From the NCBI RefSeq assembly GCF_013396335.1, contig NZ_JABWSY010000004.1, positions 186,001 through 250,000 of the forward strand: 64,000 nt of DNA. The letters are read 5' to 3'. This DNA is from Bacillus sp. EB106-08-02-XG196. Lineage in GTDB: Bacteria > Bacillota > Bacilli > Bacillales > Cytobacillaceae. Made by a program: the position numbers and the translations under genes. This document shows positions 25,772 to 34,310 of this stretch, piece by piece. Positions within the stretch are counted from its first letter, which is position 1. Every line of letters begins with the position of its first letter. The notes beneath the pieces were generated by a model that worked only from the letters and a program-made list of their open reading frames with translations, ran no database searches and had not been told where the DNA came from.

Positions 25772-27034
25772 TTAGTATTTCTGAGTGCTTCCTTCCAATT
25801 CTTCAGAAAAACAACAAGAAAACTCTTTTACTATTGGATTCTCCACAGACTCTTTTACATTTAGTTTCAACATTTTCGTCTTGACCCGCGAAACTTTTTT
25901 AGTATAACGATGGCCAATTGCTGTACCTGAAGCAATCGATAACCATTTTTCATCCACAAATGCCTCTACCTCAAATTTCCTTACCCGTTCACCAAATCGA
26001 ATATCTTCCATTAAGATAATATGATCAATGCTCGTCTCTTCTTCCAGCGTTAATACTATTTCATTTCCATTTCCCGTGGTCCTTCCCAAGGGATTAGCAA
26101 ATCGTCTCTTTATTTCATTTCCAAAATCCAACAACCGATTCGCGTCAACTTCTGGTATCAATCCTCGATCGTCAGGAGAAATATTTAATAATAAATTGGT
26201 CCCATGACCAACGGAATGATAATAGATATGCATTAGTTCATCCAATGACAATAAGCTGTCTTCATCGTTAGGATGCCAAAACCAATGGTTTTTTCGGATT
26301 GGGACATCGCATTCTGCCGGGAGCCACTCAGGTGTGCCTGGAAGCCAGGTAACTTTTTCATTGGAAAACATACTGATTCTTGCTGCACTTTCTGTATTCC
26401 AGCAAGGATACGGTGCTACTCCTTCTTCATTACCAACCCATCTGATTGTTGGCTGACCCATATTAAAGATCATGGCATTTGGTTGATATCGTTTAACAAT
26501 CCCGATAATTCTTTGCCAATTATATTCCCTGCCTTCTGATCCTGCACCATCAAACCAAACCTCTATTAATGGACCATACTGGGTCATCAACTCGGTAAGC
26601 TGCTGACAATAAAAATCATCATAAGCATCAATATCTGAATAACAAGGTTCATGGCGGTCCCATGGAGATAAGTAGATTCCAAAGTGGATGCCTTCTTTTT
26701 GACAGGCTTCTGCACATTCACGTACGACATCTCCTTTTCCATTTTTCCAAGGACTTGATTTCACAGAATAATCCGTTGTCGAGGTTGGCCAAAGGCAAAA
26801 ACCATCATGATGTTTCGCCGTTAGGATAAAGTATTTGAATCCTGCATCCTTGGCAAGCTTAACCCATTGTCCTGCATCTAATTCCTTCGGATCAAACAAT
26901 TCTGGTGAGTCTTTTCCTTCCCCCCATTCTTGATCACAGAAGGTATTGATACCAAAGTGACAAAAAACTCCCAAGTCTAAATTTTGCCATTCCATTTGGC
27001 TTTCTGCAGGCAGCACGAGTTTAACCTTCTCCAA
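25772..27034 (-). CDS. GH29 alpha-L-fucosidase
   Basis: About 420 residues with the GH29 barrel: LGVFCHFGINTF near 25, FILTAKHHDGFCLWPT near 73, GIYLSPWDRH, and the catalytic nucleophile Asp in IEVWFDGAG near 165. The C-terminal part is a beta-sandwich. GH29 retains configuration; the GNxEGVAP-like and WNTES patterns suggest the B-type subfamily that prefers alpha-1,3/1,4 branches, but this is tentative. No signal peptide. TTG 27034 is chosen because GAGGTG lies eight bases before it; a GTG at 27043 lies within that site. The promoter carries a LacI operator. Confidence 0.9.
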   Translation of the reverse strand: MEKVKLVLPAESQMEWQNLDLGVFCHFGINTFCDQEWGEGKDSPELFDPKELDAGQWVKLAKDAGFKYFILTAKHHDGFCLWPTSTTDYSVKSSPWKNGKGDVVRECAEACQKEGIHFGIYLSPWDRHEPCYSDIDAYDDFYCQQLTELMTQYGPLIEVWFDGAGSEGREYNWQRIIGIVKRYQPNAMIFNMGQPTIRWVGNEEGVAPYPCWNTESAARISMFSNEKVTWLPGTPEWLPAECDVPIRKNHWFWHPNDEDSLLSLDELMHIYYHSVGHGTNLLLNISPDDRGLIPEVDANRLLDFGNEIKRRFANPLGRTTGNGNEIVLTLEEETSIDHIILMEDIRFGERVRKFEVEAFVDEKWLSIASGTAIGHRYTKKVSRVKTKMLKLNVKESVENPIVKEFSCCFSEELEGSTQKY

Positions 27035-27085
27035 TATATACACACCTCTTTGTTAGTAGTTTAATATAGATTGCAATCGCTTAAT

Positions 27086-27099
27086 TGTTACCGGTAACA
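27086..27099. promoter_or_regulatory. LacI operator at the GH29 promoter
   Basis: TGTTACCGGTAACA, a perfect 14-bp palindrome directly behind the -10 box of the GH29 promoter. It lies in the spacer between the GH29 gene and the divergent lacI gene, which makes that regulator the natural partner. Confidence 0.82.
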
Positions 27100-27101
27100 C
27101 G

Positions 27102-27130
27102 AATATAACAATATTAAAATCAATTGTCAA
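27102..27130 (-). promoter_or_regulatory. Promoter of the GH29 gene
   Basis: TTGACA (27125-27130) and TATATT (27102-27107), 17-base spacer, minus strand; near-consensus and overlapping the operator on its downstream side. Confidence 0.8.
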
Positions 27131-27153
27131 ACAATTTATAATTATCTACTTAG

Positions 27154-27167
27154 TGTTATCGCTACCA
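27154..27167. promoter_or_regulatory. LacI-type operator variant upstream of lacI
   Basis: TGTTATCGCTACCA lies just upstream of the lacI -35 box, 68 bases from the perfect site at 27086. Two sites this close may allow looping or autoregulation. Confidence 0.55.
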
Positions 27168-27174
27168 TTACTTC

Positions 27175-27203
27175 TTGCTAAAATTAATATTGGTAATTAC
27201 AAT
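27175..27203 (+). promoter_or_regulatory. Promoter of the lacI-type gene
   Basis: TTGCTA (27175-27180) and TACAAT (27198-27203) with a 17-base spacer on the plus strand, 35 bases before the start codon. Confidence 0.6.
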
Positions 27204-27238
27204 ATAATAGATAGTATGATTTACTAGGGGGATTACGA

Positions 27239-28261
27239 TTGGTAACCATTTATGATATAGCAAAAAAAGCCAACGTCTCTGCTATGACCGTCTCGAGAGT
27301 AATCAATAATTCAGATAAGATCAGTGAACAAACGAGAAAAAAAGTTGAGGCGATTATTAAAGAATTAAATTATATACCCAACAGTTCTGCGAGAAGCCTA
27401 GTTTCCAAAAAGTCAAAAATTCTAACGTTAATGATTACAGACATATCTAACCCGTTTTTTACCAGTGTCGCTCGTGGTGCAGAAGACAAAGCCATGCAAA
27501 TGGGTTATCAACTGTTGCTTTGCAATAGTGATGAAAATATTGAAAAAGAATCGAAATATATGGATATGCTGATATCGACAGGTACCGACGGTGTTCTAAT
27601 TGCTCCTGCGAATGACTCTTCGAAAAAAAATATCCGAAAGCTGACAAAGCATAATATCCCCTTTGTACTAATTGACCGTTACATTAATGATCTGAGATGT
27701 GACCAGGTGCTGAGTGACAATGAAACCACCACTCGAAAGATAATCGAGCATCTTATCGTACAGGGACATAAAAAAATTGCCATCATCAACGGTCCATTAG
27801 ATGTTGCCACTTCAAGGGAACGACATCAAGCGTATAGTGATACCCTCCGTTTGCATGGGTTGCCGGTCAATCAGCATTGGATTCACCAGAGTCAATTATT
27901 CCATAACAGCGATATTTCAAACAAAATAAAAATGCTTATTGATTTGCCTGTAAGTGAGCGTCCAACAGCTATTTTCGCCACAAGTAACTTTTTGGGGTTA
28001 AATACAGTTAAGGCTCTAAAAAAATTCAATATAAAAATCCCTGAAGATATGGCTGTCGTTTGTTATGATGGCGTACCTAATTATACGGAGAATGAACTAT
28101 TTCTAACCGCAGCGGAACAGCCTTCCTATAATTTTGGGTATATAGGAACTCAAATGCTCATTGAACGAATTGAAAAAACAAGTCCTGAGAATCCAAGGAA
28201 AATTGTACTGCCTGCAGAATTCCATATAAGAGCATCTTCTCTTTACAAAATTAATGAATAA
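27239..28261 (+). CDS. LacI/GalR-family repressor of fucose-glycan use
   Basis: 340 residues. N-terminal helix-turn-helix (TIYDIAKKANVSAMTVSRVI, about 3-22) with hinge helix, then a periplasmic-binding-like effector domain (about 60-335). DISNPFFTSVARGAEDKA and VCYDGVPNYTENELFLTA are typical. The start is TTG with AGGGGG seven bases before. It is divergent from the GH29 gene. Matching palindromes occur at the fucose operon and near the ABC operon, so its inferred effector is L-fucose or a pathway intermediate. Confidence 0.9.
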   Translation: MVTIYDIAKKANVSAMTVSRVINNSDKISEQTRKKVEAIIKELNYIPNSSARSLVSKKSKILTLMITDISNPFFTSVARGAEDKAMQMGYQLLLCNSDENIEKESKYMDMLISTGTDGVLIAPANDSSKKNIRKLTKHNIPFVLIDRYINDLRCDQVLSDNETTTRKIIEHLIVQGHKKIAIINGPLDVATSRERHQAYSDTLRLHGLPVNQHWIHQSQLFHNSDISNKIKMLIDLPVSERPTAIFATSNFLGLNTVKALKKFNIKIPEDMAVVCYDGVPNYTENELFLTAAEQPSYNFGYIGTQMLIERIEKTSPENPRKIVLPAEFHIRASSLYKINE

Positions 28262-28276
28262 CTTTCGAAAAATAGC

Positions 28277-28307
28277 AAAAGCGTAAGTGGCTGTCACTTA
28301 CGCTTTT
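28277..28307 (+). terminator. Terminator of the lacI-type gene
   Basis: Perfect 13-bp stem (AAAAGCGTAAGTG, 28277-28289, with 28295-28307) and 5-base loop. Flanking A and T runs allow it to serve the converging GH125 transcript as well. Confidence 0.85.
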
Positions 28308-28358
28308 ACTATGTTCTAAAGGAAAACCTTCCTTCAAAAAATGGAACAAATGCCCCAC

Positions 28359-29678
28359 TTAATTTTGTTTCATTTTTTGATAATAAAGTGGACTTCCTTT
28401 GACGACTTTACCTGTAAGACTTAATACAAATTCGCTAAACATCGTGTTGGACCACGCAAACCAATCCCTTGTAAACTCTTCAGGACAACTAGCGTTAAAG
28501 CCTTCATGCATAAATTTGGTCCCGCCGTCTGTATTTTTAAAATAAGCTAAAATTTTCTGTTGTTCTGCTTCATTGGTTGTGGTCATACCTTGGATCGCCA
28601 ATGCAATATGCCAAATATAATGATCAGGTGTATGCGGACTGCCGATTCCCTTCGCAAATTTCCCTTCATAATAGTAAGGATTATCCCTGCTTAAAAGGAA
28701 TGAACGAGTATTTATATACGTCGAATCATCAAATGGGAGGTAGCCTAAATATGGCGCCGCAAGCAGGCTTGGAACATTGGCGTCATCCATTAAATTAACG
28801 CGCCCTTCCCCATCGGTTTCATATACATATATGTCACCATAAATTGGGTGGTCAAACCTCGCATATTGTTCAATCCCTCTTTTAATCTCAGCACGAAGCT
28901 TTACGCATTCCTCTTTTAATGATGTATGGTGAAGAACTTCCTCGCATATTTCAGCTGCATAACCTAAAATGACAACCGCAAACATATTTGCCGGTACGAG
29001 GTATCCATAGGTGCAGGCATCATCACTCGGACGGAAAGCACTCCACGTCATTCCCGTTGGTACAACACGACCTCCTTTACCATCGCGGATTAACGTATCT
29101 GACTGACGGCAATCAGAACGCTCGAAGCGATAAGGAGATAGATTTTCATGATCCTGCTCGGTCCGCCAAACTGTGATAATCGTTTCAATGACATTTTGGA
29201 ACGTTTCACCAAAATGGGAGGTACGTCCAGTCGATTTCCAGAATAAATACGCTAACTGCACAGGGTAGCAAAGAGAGTCAATCTCGTATTTCCGCTCCCA
29301 AATATGCGGTGTCATCTCTGTAAGGTCGGTTTGATAACCATGGCCATTTGCACTTTCATTGAAGGCATTGGCATAAGGATCATGCAAGATAAAAGCAAAT
29401 TGCTGGCGGATAACCCCTTCTAGTAAATCAGCAATTTCCTCATCCACTTCTGCAGCGAGCAAATAAGGTCTTACCTGTGCAGCTGAGTCACGCAGCCACA
29501 TCGCTGGGATGTCCCCAGTAACCACGAACGTTTTTCCATCTTCTTGTTTTTTCATTGTTGTTTCGTACGTATTAATAAAGCATTGTTCGAACATTTGCTG
29601 GAGTTTTTCATCATGAGGGAAGAATTCCTTAACATGATTAATGATCTTTATTAAAGATTGTGGGATCGTTACTGTCAT
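28359..29678 (-). CDS. GH125 exo-alpha-1,6-mannosidase
   Basis: About 439 residues forming an (alpha/alpha)6 barrel. Family marks are TGDIPAMWLRDSAAQVRPYL (about 55-75), FNESANGHGYQTD, YEIDSLCYPVQLAYLFW and SPHTPDHYIWHIALAIQ. GH125 enzymes invert and remove non-reducing alpha-1,6-mannose from N-glycan cores. It follows the GH38 gene with overlapping stop/start, an arrangement I recall from streptococcal and clostridial N-glycan clusters. No signal peptide. ATG 29678 is preferred over ATG 29696 because AGGAG lies eight bases upstream. Confidence 0.92.
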   Translation of the reverse strand: MTVTIPQSLIKIINHVKEFFPHDEKLQQMFEQCFINTYETTMKKQEDGKTFVVTGDIPAMWLRDSAAQVRPYLLAAEVDEEIADLLEGVIRQQFAFILHDPYANAFNESANGHGYQTDLTEMTPHIWERKYEIDSLCYPVQLAYLFWKSTGRTSHFGETFQNVIETIITVWRTEQDHENLSPYRFERSDCRQSDTLIRDGKGGRVVPTGMTWSAFRPSDDACTYGYLVPANMFAVVILGYAAEICEEVLHHTSLKEECVKLRAEIKRGIEQYARFDHPIYGDIYVYETDGEGRVNLMDDANVPSLLAAPYLGYLPFDDSTYINTRSFLLSRDNPYYYEGKFAKGIGSPHTPDHYIWHIALAIQGMTTTNEAEQQKILAYFKNTDGGTKFMHEGFNASCPEEFTRDWFAWSNTMFSEFVLSLTGKVVKGSPLYYQKMKQN

Positions 29679-29695
29679 TTTTTTCGCTCCTAACA

Positions 29696-32386
29696 TTATT
29701 TATGAAAACCAAGTGTGATAATTTCGTAACCTTCTACTTCATATCGCTCCTGTGATTCTTCCGTTTTTTCCTCAAGAATCGTACTTTTATAGGATGTCTG
29801 GTTCATAGGAATCGAAGCCCTTAGGGTCTCTCTCATCCCTGCCGGATTAAACCAGCGAATCATCACGTCATCCTGCTCCTCTGCTACCTTCATTGATGTC
29901 CATACAAGTCCACTAGATTCAGAAGTCACAAACTCATGGGAAGCTGGCAGTGTTCCATCATGACAGTCAGTTTGTACTGTATATAGAGGTACTTTAAATT
30001 GGTACGCCTCAACGAAGGATTTTGACGTTATAACATCCATTTCATGCGGCAAAACAATCCATTCTGCTGTCTGGATTCCTAAGCATTGCGCCTCCGGTGT
30101 CGGGAAGTAGCCCCAGTCCCCAAGCTCAGCAACCGAACGGAGCACGGTGACCGCAATCGTGCCATCCTCTGGAAAAATTTCATATTCCTGCAGACCATCA
30201 GTGGCAACGGTCAGCCCTTTTTTGTCATCAGCTATGCTGACAAATCGCTGCAGATGGTGGCAAAAACTAGGATTCTTCCATTCCTTTTCCGGTGTATTCG
30301 GGCGATTAACAATTTCAAAAATACTGTCCGCTTGATGTGTTTCTGTTTTTAACCCAGTTGGAAAAAGGACACGGAGGCGGTGATCACTTGCTTGATTATC
30401 GAAAATAAGTTTGAAGGCTGGTCCCTTCATTCCTTTTTCGAGCAAAACGATGGTTTTAAGAGAAATCGTAGTCGTTTCACTTGATCTGCCAGCGTGTCTG
30501 TTCGAATGCCAGACCATTTGATGTTGTTCGATGGCTAATCGATCATCTGCAGAAACTGGAATCGTTAACTTGTGCTCAAACTCCAGAACCGTTCTTAGTG
30601 CACTTCTTTCCAAGAGTGTAAATTCAGCAGGAACACCTTTTGTCGTGATTGGTGCAAGCCCCGTCGCTTCCTTGAACATATATTCGTTGCCGATATCTCC
30701 TGTATCCTCGTAAATTCCGAGATCTCGGAATGTTTGACCCGTTTCTTTTAAAGACAAATCATAGGTGCCATCCTCATGGAACAGGAGATGGACAAACTCA
30801 TTTTCCATTTCTAGCCCTCCAACAGGCGACTCTGTCACTGGCTGTACTTGCGCTTCGTCAGGAACAAAATAGAAGGTCTTATATCCAAAGGCTGGGATAT
30901 TCTCCGCATAGAATGATAGAGTTGCCCTTTTCGCATAAAATGGCTGACGGAATTTATCATCTGGTAAATCGTAGCCAAATTCCACGTTCGTGCCCTCGAG
31001 CTGAAAATCACAAACCTTCCCTTGGTCATCGACCAGCTTGTAGCCTGGCAGTTCTTTTTCCTCCAAATACGTTGGAATTTTTCCAAGAGGCATTTGAGAA
31101 AAATACACTTTTTCAAGATCCAAATTTTTGGTGACTACTTCATTTTTATTCCATCCTGTTGTATTCATAACGATAAGCGGAATCCCGCCATCCGGAGTCC
31201 TTGATGTATCTATAGCCGCTGCAAGCTCTGCTGCTTGTTCTTTTACAAACACTTCTCCCATATGAATGACACTTTCAAAGCGGGTAACCATTTCGCGGTG
31301 AACCTCATCGACACTGCACCCGCAAATGCTGTCATGCGGATGATTTTTCATCAGTGATTTCCACATAAAACGGATATATTCCCTTGGGTACGTTCCATTC
31401 GCTAAGTAGCCAAATGCCGCCAGCGGCTCCGCAATCTTTTCCAACAATATCTGACAGCGATGATTCCATTGCTTCAAATAAATTCGTGCAGACGCTGTAT
31501 TAACGAGAGTGGACCAGCCGTCTGTCCGCTGATTCCGTAATTCACCTTCAATAACCTGCAGTTTTTCGGGAAGATTCTGTTTTAGTGCTTCTGTATATTC
31601 GTCAAAACTAGAATGTTTAAAGTTGTAATCTAGATAAAGGGAAGCTGCTGTTTCGATTGCTGCTGGAATCGTTTTTTGCAGCGGCTGATGATCGCAGCCA
31701 TTCATAAACAATAATTGATTGGTAGATGCATATTTTTCAGCATCCTTCAGCTTTCTGTCCCAAAAGGCTATCGCTTCTTCCTCATCAACTGGAATTTCAT
31801 TTCCGTTTGAATACCAATTAGCAAATAATATTCCTAACACACTGGAGTCGTCCGGTGATTTCCAGATCATCTCAGAAAATGGTGATTCAAAGCTAGGTGA
31901 GTCTGATACCGTATTATTAAAGCCTGTCGGTTTGACTCCTCTTCCGAAGGCCGCGGTATCAATACCCGCCTGCTTTAAAAGCTGAGGAGCCTGCCCATAA
32001 ATACCAAATGTATCAGGAAAATAGCCAATTTTTGAAGCATGTCCATAGGATTTTGTATCATTCATACCTATTTGTAAGTTCCGGATATTGGCTTCAGAGC
32101 TAGTTAAAAAAGCATCCTGGAGGACATACCACGGTCCAATATAGAGCTTTTTCTCTTCGATTAACTGTTTAACAATCTCGCGTTTTTCTGGGTGAACTGC
32201 AAAATAATCCTCTAGTAGAACGGTTTGACCATCGAGATGAAACGATTGAAACGCATTTCCTTCCTTTTGGAACTGTTTGATTAGTTCATTCATTAGTTTA
32301 ATAAAGTAGTAGCGATGTTTTTCAAAAGGTAAATACCACTCTCGATCCCAGTGTGAATGGGAGATAATATGGGCTGTCTTCTTCAA
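29696..32386 (-). CDS. GH38 alpha-mannosidase
   Basis: About 896 residues. The zinc site SHSHWDREWY begins at residue 9, and the nucleophile Asp is in GYFPDTFGIYGQ near 130; KNHPHDSICGCSVDEVHREM is the helical-domain zinc motif. The C-terminal half is beta-sandwich. GH38 retains configuration and cleaves alpha-1,2/1,3/1,6-mannosides. With GH125 it would trim high-mannose glycans inside the cell. TTG 32386 (GGAGGGG seven bases before) fits better than ATG 32422, which lies before the ribosome binding site. Confidence 0.92.
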   Translation of the reverse strand: MKKTAHIISHSHWDREWYLPFEKHRYYFIKLMNELIKQFQKEGNAFQSFHLDGQTVLLEDYFAVHPEKREIVKQLIEEKKLYIGPWYVLQDAFLTSSEANIRNLQIGMNDTKSYGHASKIGYFPDTFGIYGQAPQLLKQAGIDTAAFGRGVKPTGFNNTVSDSPSFESPFSEMIWKSPDDSSVLGILFANWYSNGNEIPVDEEEAIAFWDRKLKDAEKYASTNQLLFMNGCDHQPLQKTIPAAIETAASLYLDYNFKHSSFDEYTEALKQNLPEKLQVIEGELRNQRTDGWSTLVNTASARIYLKQWNHRCQILLEKIAEPLAAFGYLANGTYPREYIRFMWKSLMKNHPHDSICGCSVDEVHREMVTRFESVIHMGEVFVKEQAAELAAAIDTSRTPDGGIPLIVMNTTGWNKNEVVTKNLDLEKVYFSQMPLGKIPTYLEEKELPGYKLVDDQGKVCDFQLEGTNVEFGYDLPDDKFRQPFYAKRATLSFYAENIPAFGYKTFYFVPDEAQVQPVTESPVGGLEMENEFVHLLFHEDGTYDLSLKETGQTFRDLGIYEDTGDIGNEYMFKEATGLAPITTKGVPAEFTLLERSALRTVLEFEHKLTIPVSADDRLAIEQHQMVWHSNRHAGRSSETTTISLKTIVLLEKGMKGPAFKLIFDNQASDHRLRVLFPTGLKTETHQADSIFEIVNRPNTPEKEWKNPSFCHHLQRFVSIADDKKGLTVATDGLQEYEIFPEDGTIAVTVLRSVAELGDWGYFPTPEAQCLGIQTAEWIVLPHEMDVITSKSFVEAYQFKVPLYTVQTDCHDGTLPASHEFVTSESSGLVWTSMKVAEEQDDVMIRWFNPAGMRETLRASIPMNQTSYKSTILEEKTEESQERYEVEGYEIITLGFHK

Positions 32387-32504
32387 GAGACTTCCCCTCC
32401 TCGATATATTCGACGCGTGCAAAAAACGCTATCATTCTATTTAAATCAGCTGCTTTATTCAGCGTTTTGTCCTTCATCAAAGACATTTCCCTATAATCGT
32501 CTAA

Positions 32505-32533
32505 AAAAAATAACCAAGTCTAAAGTAACTTGG
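32505..32533 (-). terminator. Terminator of the GH20/TIM-barrel operon
   Basis: A short stem (CCAAGT, 32514-32519, with ACTTGG, 32528-32533) followed by eight T residues on the minus strand, 20 bases behind the last TIM-barrel gene. It indicates that the mannosidase genes have a separate promoter, which I could not place. Confidence 0.65.
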
Positions 32534-32553
32534 CTACTTTTTATAAAAAGTTT

Positions 32554-33432
32554 TTATTTAAATGTTCGAATAAAGCTAATGGCCTCGCGGATATCATGAA
32601 GTGGATTGGTCCCTACTTCTCTTTCAATCGTTAAGTAACCTTGATAACCAATCTCTTGAAGGGCTGCGAAATAGCTTGGGAAGTCAACCTTTCCTTCGCC
32701 TAACGGCAGCTCGCGGAAATATTCCCCTTCGGTCACCATCTTGGCAATTTGTTCATGATCCACTCCGCCGCCGTAGCCAAGCGCACCATATACATCACGC
32801 GGATCTACTGGCTTATATCGGACCCCATCTTTCACATGAGTGTGGACGATGTAATCCTTCAGCAGTTTTACACCTTCAACAGGATCATCTCCCGTGACCA
32901 TGACCATATTCGCTGGATCAAAATTGACGGAGACACCATTTGTGCTCAATGTATCTAAAAACGTTTTCAATCTCAATGAAGTTTCCGGACCTGTTTCAAT
33001 CGCAAAGTAAGCATTTAAGCTTTTGGCATATACCCCTAATTCGTCACATGCCTTTTGCATCGACTCATACACACGAGTGGCAGGATCCTCCGGAATAATC
33101 CCAATATGCGTAGTAACAATATCCGTTCCTAATTCAACGGCCAAATCTAGGATTCTCTTTGATTTCTCAATTTTTTGCAGATTCATTTCCGAATCCTGAA
33201 ATCCATGTCCCCCAAGATCACCACATAGAGCAGATATTTCTAACCCTATTGAAGAGATATAATCTTTTAATTCCTTCCTTGCTGCAGAAGTTAAATTTTC
33301 AGGAGCCATCTCTCCATCCACCGCATAAATTTGGACACCGTCTGCTCCCAGCTCCTTAGCCATCTTTAACCCTTCACGAAGCGGCAGCCGAAGACTGTCC
33401 ACAATAATTCCGATTTTATTTGATAGTTTCAT
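32554..33432 (-). CDS. Sugar-phosphate isomerase/epimerase-like TIM barrel
   Basis: 292-residue AP-endonuclease-2/xylose-isomerase-like barrel. GADGVQIYAV near 30, CGDLGGHG near 90, VTTHIGIIPED near 125, YFAIETGPE near 165, VNFDPANMVMV near 190 and VHTHVKDG near 215 give the usual Glu/Asp/His metal ligands. It lies last in the operon with GH20 and the 1031-residue protein, overlapping the preceding barrel gene by 17 bases. The family includes epimerases, and some members work with Gfo/Idh proteins to eliminate 3-keto-glycosides. The exact reaction is unknown. Confidence 0.75.
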   Translation of the reverse strand: MKLSNKIGIIVDSLRLPLREGLKMAKELGADGVQIYAVDGEMAPENLTSAARKELKDYISSIGLEISALCGDLGGHGFQDSEMNLQKIEKSKRILDLAVELGTDIVTTHIGIIPEDPATRVYESMQKACDELGVYAKSLNAYFAIETGPETSLRLKTFLDTLSTNGVSVNFDPANMVMVTGDDPVEGVKLLKDYIVHTHVKDGVRYKPVDPRDVYGALGYGGGVDHEQIAKMVTEGEYFRELPLGEGKVDFPSYFAALQEIGYQGYLTIEREVGTNPLHDIREAISFIRTFK

Positions 33433-34309
33433 AAACTCTCACCTCATCCCAAAGTCTTTTTACATTTTCCATCCCAATCTTCGTACCAACCTGACAATCT
33501 TCCATGCCTTCAAATTCGACGGTAAGATAGCCGTCATATCCGGATTCTTTGACCAGTTTCACGAGTTCACGGATATTTAAATCTCCATGTCCAACAATCG
33601 CGCCGCGCATATAATTTCCATTTACCGTACGGAACCACTCCCCGCCGCCTGGATTTTCATAATAAGGACGAATATAAAAGTCTTTAAAATGAACGGTAGC
33701 AGCATAGCCAATATTTTTCTTCACTCCCACAAGCGGATCTTCATCCGCACAAAGGAAATTCCCTACATCCACCGTACTTTTAAAATTTGCCCGGTCAACA
33801 GCATGAATCACCCGCTGGACTCTGTCGCTTGATTGCACATTGAATCCGTGGTTTTCGATCGTAGTTGTGATTCCAAATTGGGCGGCATAGTCTGCAAGCA
33901 GTTGACTGCCTCGCACCATTTGTTCAAAATGCTTTTCAAAATGATGAATCGTCATTTCTTCTGGTTCAAGACGAAACGCAGTAACATCATGGCGCATGAT
34001 TTTGATTCCCATCCGATTTACGATGTCTACATGCTGCTTAAGGCGCTCCACTTCCGCTTGGAACGCTTCCTCAGTCGGCTGAATAAAATTAGCTGGCAAT
34101 GAATACCCAGATAGTTCGATTCCGACTGCTTTTGCTTTTTCCCTGATTTGGTCGGCCAATTCTGGCTGATCGACAACCGTAAACCCATAAGGCACAAGCT
34201 CAAGGTGCTCGCCGCCGTTATCGGCCACCCATTGTACGACATCTAAAATATCCAGTTTCCCAGCATTAATATCCTTTAAAAGACTATAAGAACTAATTCC
34301 AACTTTCAT
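33416..34309 (-). CDS. Sugar-phosphate isomerase/epimerase-like TIM barrel (paralogue of 49635-50489)
   Basis: 297 residues, starting MKVGISSYSLLKDI with GGEHLELVPYGF near 30, MRHDVTAF near 105, TTIENHGF near 150, STVDVGNFLCADEDP near 180 and TVHFKDFY near 205, consistent with a metal-dependent xylose-isomerase-like barrel. It is clearly related throughout to the protein at 49635-50489, which is coupled to a Gfo/Idh gene in another operon. Two paralogues in co-regulated operons suggest related sugar substrates, for example keto or epimeric forms of released monosaccharides. Confidence 0.75.
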   Translation of the reverse strand: MKVGISSYSLLKDINAGKLDILDVVQWVADNGGEHLELVPYGFTVVDQPELADQIREKAKAVGIELSGYSLPANFIQPTEEAFQAEVERLKQHVDIVNRMGIKIMRHDVTAFRLEPEEMTIHHFEKHFEQMVRGSQLLADYAAQFGITTTIENHGFNVQSSDRVQRVIHAVDRANFKSTVDVGNFLCADEDPLVGVKKNIGYAATVHFKDFYIRPYYENPGGGEWFRTVNGNYMRGAIVGHGDLNIRELVKLVKESGYDGYLTVEFEGMEDCQVGTKIGMENVKRLWDEVRVYETIK

Positions 34310-34310
34310 T

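Noticed and set aside
32423..32504. cre-like sequence and promoter before the GH38 gene
   Set aside because: ATAGCGTTTTTT is only a partial match and no -35/-10 pair of good quality was found.
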